Position numbers and translations under genes: made by a program. Shown one piece after another: positions 22,175 through 26,740 of a DNA stretch of 26,740 bases. The notes under the pieces were generated by a model. The model was not told the origin of the DNA, ran no database searches, and saw only the letters and a list, made by a program, of their open reading frames with translations. The stretch lies in NCBI RefSeq assembly GCF_000711955.1, contig NZ_JONR01000055.1, positions 1 through 26,740 of the forward strand, read 5' to 3'. Numbering within the stretch: position 1 is the first letter of the stretch; every line of letters begins with the position of its first letter. Origin of the DNA: Nevskia soli DSM 19509 (GTDB lineage: Bacteria; Pseudomonadota; Gammaproteobacteria; Nevskiales; Nevskiaceae).

Positions 22175-22990
22175 ATGGGCGAACTGCGTTTTCAGGGCGG
22201 CGTTGCCGTCATCACCGGCGCCGCCAGCGGCATCGGCACCGGGCTGGCGCGCAAGGCGGCGGCGCTGGGCATGCGGCTGGTGCTGGCGGATGTGCAGGAG
22301 CGGGTGTTGCGGGACTTCGCCGCCACGCTGGATGGGGACGTGCTGGCGATGCCGACCGACGTCGCCGACGCGGCCTCGGTCGAACGGCTGGCGCAAAACA
22401 CGTACGAGCGCTTTGGCAGCGTCGACCTGTTGTTCAACAACGCCGGCGTGCTCACCACCGGATTCAGCTGGCAGATCGAGCCGGAGCGCTGGAAGCGCAG
22501 CTTCGATATCAATTTCAACGGCGTGCTGCACGGCCTGCGCAGCTTCGTGCCGCGCCTGCTCAAGGCGGGGCGGCCGGCGCATATCGTCAACACCTCCTCG
22601 GTCGGCGGCTTCCTGCCCAGTCCGCTGATGGCGCCGTATTCGGCCAGCAAGTTCGCGGTGCTGGCGCTGACCGAGAGCCTGCGCGCCGAACTGGAGATGC
22701 TGAAGGCGCCGGTCGGCGTCTCGCTGCTGGCGCCGGGGCCGGTGCAAAGCGGCATCTTCAACGATCCTTTCGGCCCGCAGGCCGATCCGGCGGCACAGGC
22801 CTTCGTCGACAGCATGCGCACCCTGCTGACCCGGCATGGCCTCACGCCGGACGCATTCGCCGAACGCGTCTTCGCCAGCATCGCGCGGGGGCAATACTGG
22901 CTGATCCCGCAGCCGGAGGCATTCGACGAGCCATTCCGCCAGCGCAACGAGGATATCGCCGCGCGGCGCAATCCGCGCCCGCTCTGGTAA
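22175..22990 (+). CDS. SDR family NAD(P)-dependent oxidoreductase
   Basis: A 271-residue classical short-chain dehydrogenase. It has the nucleotide-binding TGAASGIG at 14-21, NNAG at 88-91, a catalytic Ser at 141/142 (NTSSVGG), and YSASK at 155-159. Asp 39 (LADV) after the second strand favours NAD(H). AGGGAG at 22161-22166 is eight bases from ATG 22175 but only two from ATG 22169, so I prefer 22175; the difference is two residues. It follows the flavin oxidoreductase closely and probably oxidises an alcohol or reduces a ketone in the same pathway. The substrate is unknown. Confidence 0.92.
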   Translation: MGELRFQGGVAVITGAASGIGTGLARKAAALGMRLVLADVQERVLRDFAATLDGDVLAMPTDVADAASVERLAQNTYERFGSVDLLFNNAGVLTTGFSWQIEPERWKRSFDINFNGVLHGLRSFVPRLLKAGRPAHIVNTSSVGGFLPSPLMAPYSASKFAVLALTESLRAELEMLKAPVGVSLLAPGPVQSGIFNDPFGPQADPAAQAFVDSMRTLLTRHGLTPDAFAERVFASIARGQYWLIPQPEAFDEPFRQRNEDIAARRNPRPLW

Positions 22991-23225
22991 GAGCCGGTGC
23001 CGCGTCCGGCCGGCCAGCCGTACCGCCAGTTATCCGCCAATCTGATCCGCAGGTCAGTTGGCAGCCGAAAAATCACCAAGTCGTTAAAAATCGCCAAGAA
23101 TGGCCCGTCCCCCTATAGCAACTTAGCCCAAACAACGGTTCCGGGGCTGGCCATGCACCGCGCAAGCGGCTGCAGGCGCGGCCACCCGGAATCCACAACA
23201 ACGGCGGGTTGCGAGGAGAGAGACG

Positions 23226-24602
23226 ATGAAGTTGAAGACGGCCGGCATTTCCTGCTTGCTGGCATTCGGCGTGGGGGTCTTATCGACTCCCGCCCTGGCC
23301 AAGGTGTCGGCCGAGCAGGCCGCACAGCTCGGCGGCGACAAGTACACCTGCACCGGTGCGGAGAAAGCCGGCACGCCGGGCGGCGTCGCGGAATTCAGCG
23401 GCAAGTGGCTGGACTCCTGGCCGGGCATGAAGAACAAGGGCGGCTACGAACCCGGCCCCTATGCCGACGAGAAGCCGCTGTTCACCGTCACGGCGCAGAA
23501 CATGGCGCAGTACGCCGACAAGCTCACCGACGGCCAGAAGGCGTTGTTCAAGCGCCACCCCGAATCGTTCCGCATGATCGTCTATCCCAGCCACCGCGAC
23601 TTCCGCGTGCCGGACTGGGTCTGCGGCGTGATCAAGCGCAACGCCACCAACGCCGAACTGGTGCATGACGGCCTGGGCACCAACGGCGAGACGGGCGCCA
23701 TCGCCTTCCCGTTCCCGCAGAGCGGCCAGGAAGCGGTGTGGAACATGATCCTGCCGTACCGCGCCTGGACCGAGGCCTCGGTGTACGACATCGCCGATGT
23801 CTACGGCAACGGCAGCATTTCCTGGGGCAAGCAGCGCTTCCGCACGCTGAGCATGTTCACCGACCCGAATCACCGCAGCACCGCGCAGGAGCAGATCAGC
23901 TCCTACTTCTACAACGAGGAAATCTCGCCGCCGCGCGACAAGGGCTCCATCGGCATCGGCTGGCAGCCCAACGATTTCCACAACGACCGCACCCAGACCT
24001 GGCAGTACAACCCGGGCACGCGCCGCGTGCGGCAGTCGCCGGAAGTCGGGTTCGACTATCCCATCCCGCCGGCGGGACTGCGCACCATCGACGATGATTA
24101 CCTGTTCCAGGGCAATCCGGAGCGCTTCAACTGGAAGATCGTGGGCAAGAAGGAGTACTACGTCCCCTACAACAACTTCCGCTCCAACGATCCGTCGCTG
24201 AAGCTCACCGACATGATCAAGCCGAACACGCCCAATCCGGATTACCAGCGCTACGAGCTGCACCGGGTTTGGGTGATCGAGGCCAGTCTCAAGTCCGACT
24301 ACCGGCACATCTACAAGCGCAAGGTGTTGTACGTCGACGAGGACACCTGGCTGTCGCTGTGGTCCGAGGCTTACGACGCGCGTGACCAGCTGTGGCGCAC
24401 CTCGTTCATCGACTATCACTACTCGGCGGAGTGCGAGTGCTATCACCGCGGCGTGTCCGTGTACCACGACCTGACCGCGGGCGCCTACGAGGCCACCTAC
24501 CTGGTCAACGAGTCGGGGGTGGCCAACTGGTGGAAGCTCAACGATCCCACCAATACGCCGGATCTGTACAGCCCCAAGGTGGCGGCGACCTCGGGCCACT
24601 GA
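23226..24602 (+). CDS. DUF1329 family periplasmic protein
   Basis: A 458-residue protein with a signal peptide (about 1-25, ending TPALAK) and no lipobox. The DUF1329 fold, related to LolA/LolB lipoprotein carriers, covers most of the rest, with NRFNWKIVGKKEYYVPYNNF-like spacing (here PERFNWKIVGKKEYYVPYNN) and HRVWVIEASLKSDYRHIYKR, then YVDEDTWLSLWSEAYD. Members occur with DUF1302 barrels and MMPL exporters and are thought to move hydrophobic molecules across the periplasm, but the role is unproven. It follows the SDR gene after 235 bases, which may hold its own promoter. GAGGAGAG precedes the ATG. DUF1302 follows after 111 bases. Confidence 0.92.
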   Translation: MKLKTAGISCLLAFGVGVLSTPALAKVSAEQAAQLGGDKYTCTGAEKAGTPGGVAEFSGKWLDSWPGMKNKGGYEPGPYADEKPLFTVTAQNMAQYADKLTDGQKALFKRHPESFRMIVYPSHRDFRVPDWVCGVIKRNATNAELVHDGLGTNGETGAIAFPFPQSGQEAVWNMILPYRAWTEASVYDIADVYGNGSISWGKQRFRTLSMFTDPNHRSTAQEQISSYFYNEEISPPRDKGSIGIGWQPNDFHNDRTQTWQYNPGTRRVRQSPEVGFDYPIPPAGLRTIDDDYLFQGNPERFNWKIVGKKEYYVPYNNFRSNDPSLKLTDMIKPNTPNPDYQRYELHRVWVIEASLKSDYRHIYKRKVLYVDEDTWLSLWSEAYDARDQLWRTSFIDYHYSAECECYHRGVSVYHDLTAGAYEATYLVNESGVANWWKLNDPTNTPDLYSPKVAATSGH

Positions 24603-24713
24603 TGTGCCAGGCACAGTCGATTGAATAAACGTCCGCCCACGCAATGGGGCGGCGGGCAAGGCCGTGAGCGCGTGCCCGGACCAGATATCAGAACAATTAT
24701 CGGGAGGAGAACA

Positions 24714-26543
24714 ATGAGAATCCAACCAGGCAAGACGCATCCGGCCAAGACCGGCCTGAAGCTGCGCCGCAGCGCCCTGGCGCTGGGCGTCGCCGCGCTG
24801 GCGGCGGGGCCGGCGCAGGCCGGCACATTGAGCGTGGCCGACGGCATCGACGCGGAATACAAGCTGACGGTCAACTACGGCGTATCGATGCGCCTGAAGG
24901 ATGCGAGCAACGATCTGATCAATGGCCCGATCAATCCGACCTCCAAGCTGCCGACCACCATTAACTTCGACGACGGCGACCGCAACTTCAAGTCCGGCAG
25001 CCTGATCAACAACCGCATCAGCGGCCTGGCCGAGTTGATCCTGCGCGGCCCCAACTACGGCATCGCGCTGAGTGGCGACGGTTTCTACGACCAGGCCTAC
25101 CATCATCCGAACAGCAACGATTCTCCGGATACGGTCAACAAGACCGAGCAGCCGTTCAACCGCTTCACCGACGGCGCGCGTTATTACGATGGCCAGCGCG
25201 TGCGCCTGCTTGACGCCTATGCCTACGGCAACTGGCGCCTCGGCCCGCACCGGGACATCGACCTGCGCGTGGGGCGCCAGGTGGTGGCCTGGGGCGAGGC
25301 CCTGTTCTTCTCCGGCATCGCCACCGCGCAGGCCCCGGCCGATGCCTCCAAGGCCTTCGTGCCCGGCGTCGAGACCAAGGACATCCTGCTGCCGAGCAAC
25401 CAGATCTCGGTGAAGGTGGGCCTCACCGACGACCTCACCTTCCAGGGTTATTACAAGCTGCAATACAAGGCCACCGAGTTGAGCCCGGTCGGCGACTACT
25501 TTTCCACCACCGACGTGGTCGGCCCCGGCGCCGAGTTCATCTACCTGACGCAGAATCCGTTCTATGGCCTGACCGTGCTGCCGGCGCCGCTGAACATCCC
25601 GCTGGGACAGCTGATTCCGGGCACGCCGCAGAACTGGACCGCCACCCGCGGCCCCGATCTCAAGCCCACGGCCTTCGGCCAGTACGGCGTCAGCCTGCTC
25701 TACCAGCTCACACCGCAGACCAGCGTCGGCGGTTACTACCTGCGCTACAGCGATACCTCTCCGGCCACGGTGCTGACGCAAGGCTACCAGGTACTGCTGG
25801 CGCCGCTGAGCGTCCTGCCGCCGTCCTTGCAAGGCGTGCTGCAAGCAGTCGAATCCGGCATCCTGCAGGGGCAGCCGGCACCGCCGGTCAATCTGCCGCT
25901 GACCTCGCAGGCCATCGGCGTGCAGGTGCCGGTGTCCTACAACGTCAAGTACTTCGACGGCATCCACATGGGGGCGCTGAGCTTCTCCACGCAGGCCCTC
26001 GGCGTCAGCTTGGCCGGTGAGGTGAACTACCGCGACGGCATCGACCTGCTGGTCAATCCGGCCAGCCCCACGGTGACGCGCGGCAAGACCACCCAGGCCG
26101 ACTTCAGCGCATTGCAGGTGCTGGGACCGGGCTGGTTCTGGGATTCGCTCAACCTGATCGGCGAAGTCGGCTACATCCACGTCAACGGTGTCGACGCGGT
26201 GGACGGGGTGACCCAGCTCACCAACGGCGCCGGACCGGGGACCAAGAACGCCTGGGCTTATTCCTTCCTGGCCTCCTTCGACTGGAAGAACGTGTTCTCC
26301 GGCTGGGATATCGACGCGCCGGTCACCTTCCAGGGCATTGCCAAGGGTTCGCCGCCGCCGGGTACCTTCGGTTCCTTGTGGGGCGAGGGCGATCAGCGCG
26401 CTTCGGTGGGGGTGGACTTCAGCTACCTGCAACGCCTGACGCTGGGCCTGACCTACAGCGCCTTCCTCGGCCGGTCCAACCTCGAGCAGCATCCTTACGC
26501 CGACCGCGATTACGCCGGTTTCAACATCAAGTACCAGTTCTAG
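24714..26543 (+). CDS. DUF1302 family outer-membrane protein
   Basis: A 609-residue predicted beta-barrel. A signal peptide (about 1-36, ending GPAQAG) is followed by DUF1302: GIDAEYKLTVNYGVSMRL, then NRISGLAELILRGPNYGIAL and DLRVGRQVVAWGEALFF, which are family hallmarks. Alternating strands continue to the terminal YAGFNIKYQF, with a C-terminal Phe as in barrel proteins. CGGGAGGAG fixes ATG 24714; the longer frame from 24621 lacks a ribosome-binding site and would bury the signal peptide. It is co-oriented with DUF1329. It probably acts as an outer-membrane channel or receptor for a hydrophobic compound; that is inference from the pairing. Confidence 0.93.
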   Translation: MRIQPGKTHPAKTGLKLRRSALALGVAALAAGPAQAGTLSVADGIDAEYKLTVNYGVSMRLKDASNDLINGPINPTSKLPTTINFDDGDRNFKSGSLINNRISGLAELILRGPNYGIALSGDGFYDQAYHHPNSNDSPDTVNKTEQPFNRFTDGARYYDGQRVRLLDAYAYGNWRLGPHRDIDLRVGRQVVAWGEALFFSGIATAQAPADASKAFVPGVETKDILLPSNQISVKVGLTDDLTFQGYYKLQYKATELSPVGDYFSTTDVVGPGAEFIYLTQNPFYGLTVLPAPLNIPLGQLIPGTPQNWTATRGPDLKPTAFGQYGVSLLYQLTPQTSVGGYYLRYSDTSPATVLTQGYQVLLAPLSVLPPSLQGVLQAVESGILQGQPAPPVNLPLTSQAIGVQVPVSYNVKYFDGIHMGALSFSTQALGVSLAGEVNYRDGIDLLVNPASPTVTRGKTTQADFSALQVLGPGWFWDSLNLIGEVGYIHVNGVDAVDGVTQLTNGAGPGTKNAWAYSFLASFDWKNVFSGWDIDAPVTFQGIAKGSPPPGTFGSLWGEGDQRASVGVDFSYLQRLTLGLTYSAFLGRSNLEQHPYADRDYAGFNIKYQF

Positions 26544-26563
26544 CAGCGGCCTCGATGCGCAGC

Positions 26564-26601
26564 AATCCGCGCCGGGGCAAGGCACCGCCCCGGCGCGGAT
26601 T
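26564..26601 (+). terminator. Hairpin terminator after DUF1302
   Basis: A perfect 15-bp inverted repeat (26564-26578 against 26587-26601) with an eight-base loop begins 20 bases after the stop. It is followed by CCTCGTGG rather than a T-run, so it may be rho-assisted. It suggests that the DUF1329-DUF1302 transcript ends here. Confidence 0.7.
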
Positions 26602-26637
26602 CCTCGTGGACACGGAGGTGCCCGGCAACGCTCGTAT

Positions 26638-26740
26638 AGGCTCTTAGAGCCTGTAACAGAATGAATCGCACCTGCGTTGCAGTCCAAAATCGCGTCAGGC
26701 AAGGCGGAGGGCTGAGCCATGGTGATTCCATGGCTCAGCC
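26638..26740. repeat. Probable end of a dispersed repeat or insertion element, cut by the window
   Basis: The sequence changes abruptly to AGGCTC-TTA-GAGCCT, then TGTAACAGAATGAATCGCAC, an AT-richer stretch, and a perfect 13-bp palindrome GGCTGAGCCATGG with a five-base loop (26710-26740). No gene is present. The right side continues beyond the window. Confidence 0.45.

Noticed and set aside
23280..26720. 1146-residue open frame on the minus strand
   Set aside because: It lies entirely antisense to DUF1329 and DUF1302, which have signal peptides, ribosome-binding sites and family motifs. The antisense product is low-complexity Val/Ala/Arg/Gly sequence without domains; such frames arise from high third-position GC.

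Overview
The window is high-GC, densely coded chromosomal DNA, most likely from a gammaproteobacterium of the Nevskiales/Xanthomonadales type. This is inference from the gene set: an ExbD-TonB pair, a large TonB-dependent receptor, a DUF1329/DUF1302 pair, FtrA next to a rhodanese, and a DUF885 peptidase. I see no rRNA, tRNA, CRISPR array, integrase or complete insertion sequence.

Layout. 1-1232: end of a TonB energising operon (exbD, tonB), closed by a strong hairpin. 1246-4107: an RND/MMPL exporter on the minus strand that appears to carry an in-frame repeat insertion. 4108-5880: an accessory patch with a lone Flp pilin, a more AT-rich hypothetical gene between two copies of a 58-bp palindromic repeat, and a fragment resembling the C-terminus of a primase/AAA ATPase. 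5940-9282: an RcnB-like periplasmic protein and a TonB-dependent receptor. 9746-11868: a PiT phosphate transporter and a secreted LprI/DUF1311 protein. 11986-14016: a LysR regulator divergent from a YeiH family transporter. 14031-16055: GNAT, rhodanese and FtrA. 16164-17948: a DUF885 peptidase. 18130-19587: a PadR-led operon with a ferredoxin. 19844-26543: a catabolic and envelope block with an alpha/beta hydrolase, a luciferase-like flavin oxidoreductase, an SDR, DUF1329 and DUF1302. The window ends in what looks like the terminus of another repeated element.

How the genes may work together. The flavin oxidoreductase, SDR and hydrolase together with DUF1329 (periplasmic, LolA/LolB-like fold) and DUF1302 (outer-membrane barrel) look like uptake and oxidation of a hydrophobic compound. 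The RND/MMPL protein at the other end belongs to the family that usually accompanies DUF1329/DUF1302. ExbD and TonB could energise the receptor at 6664-9282.

The most unusual observation is in the PadR operon. A DUF3861 gene seems to be split: its N-terminal part lies at 18606-18818, its C-terminal part resumes at about 18130-18270, and a complete ferredoxin gene sits exactly between them. The operon is led by a PadR repressor with a poly-histidine N-terminus, whose own promoter overlaps two palindromic operator-like sites.
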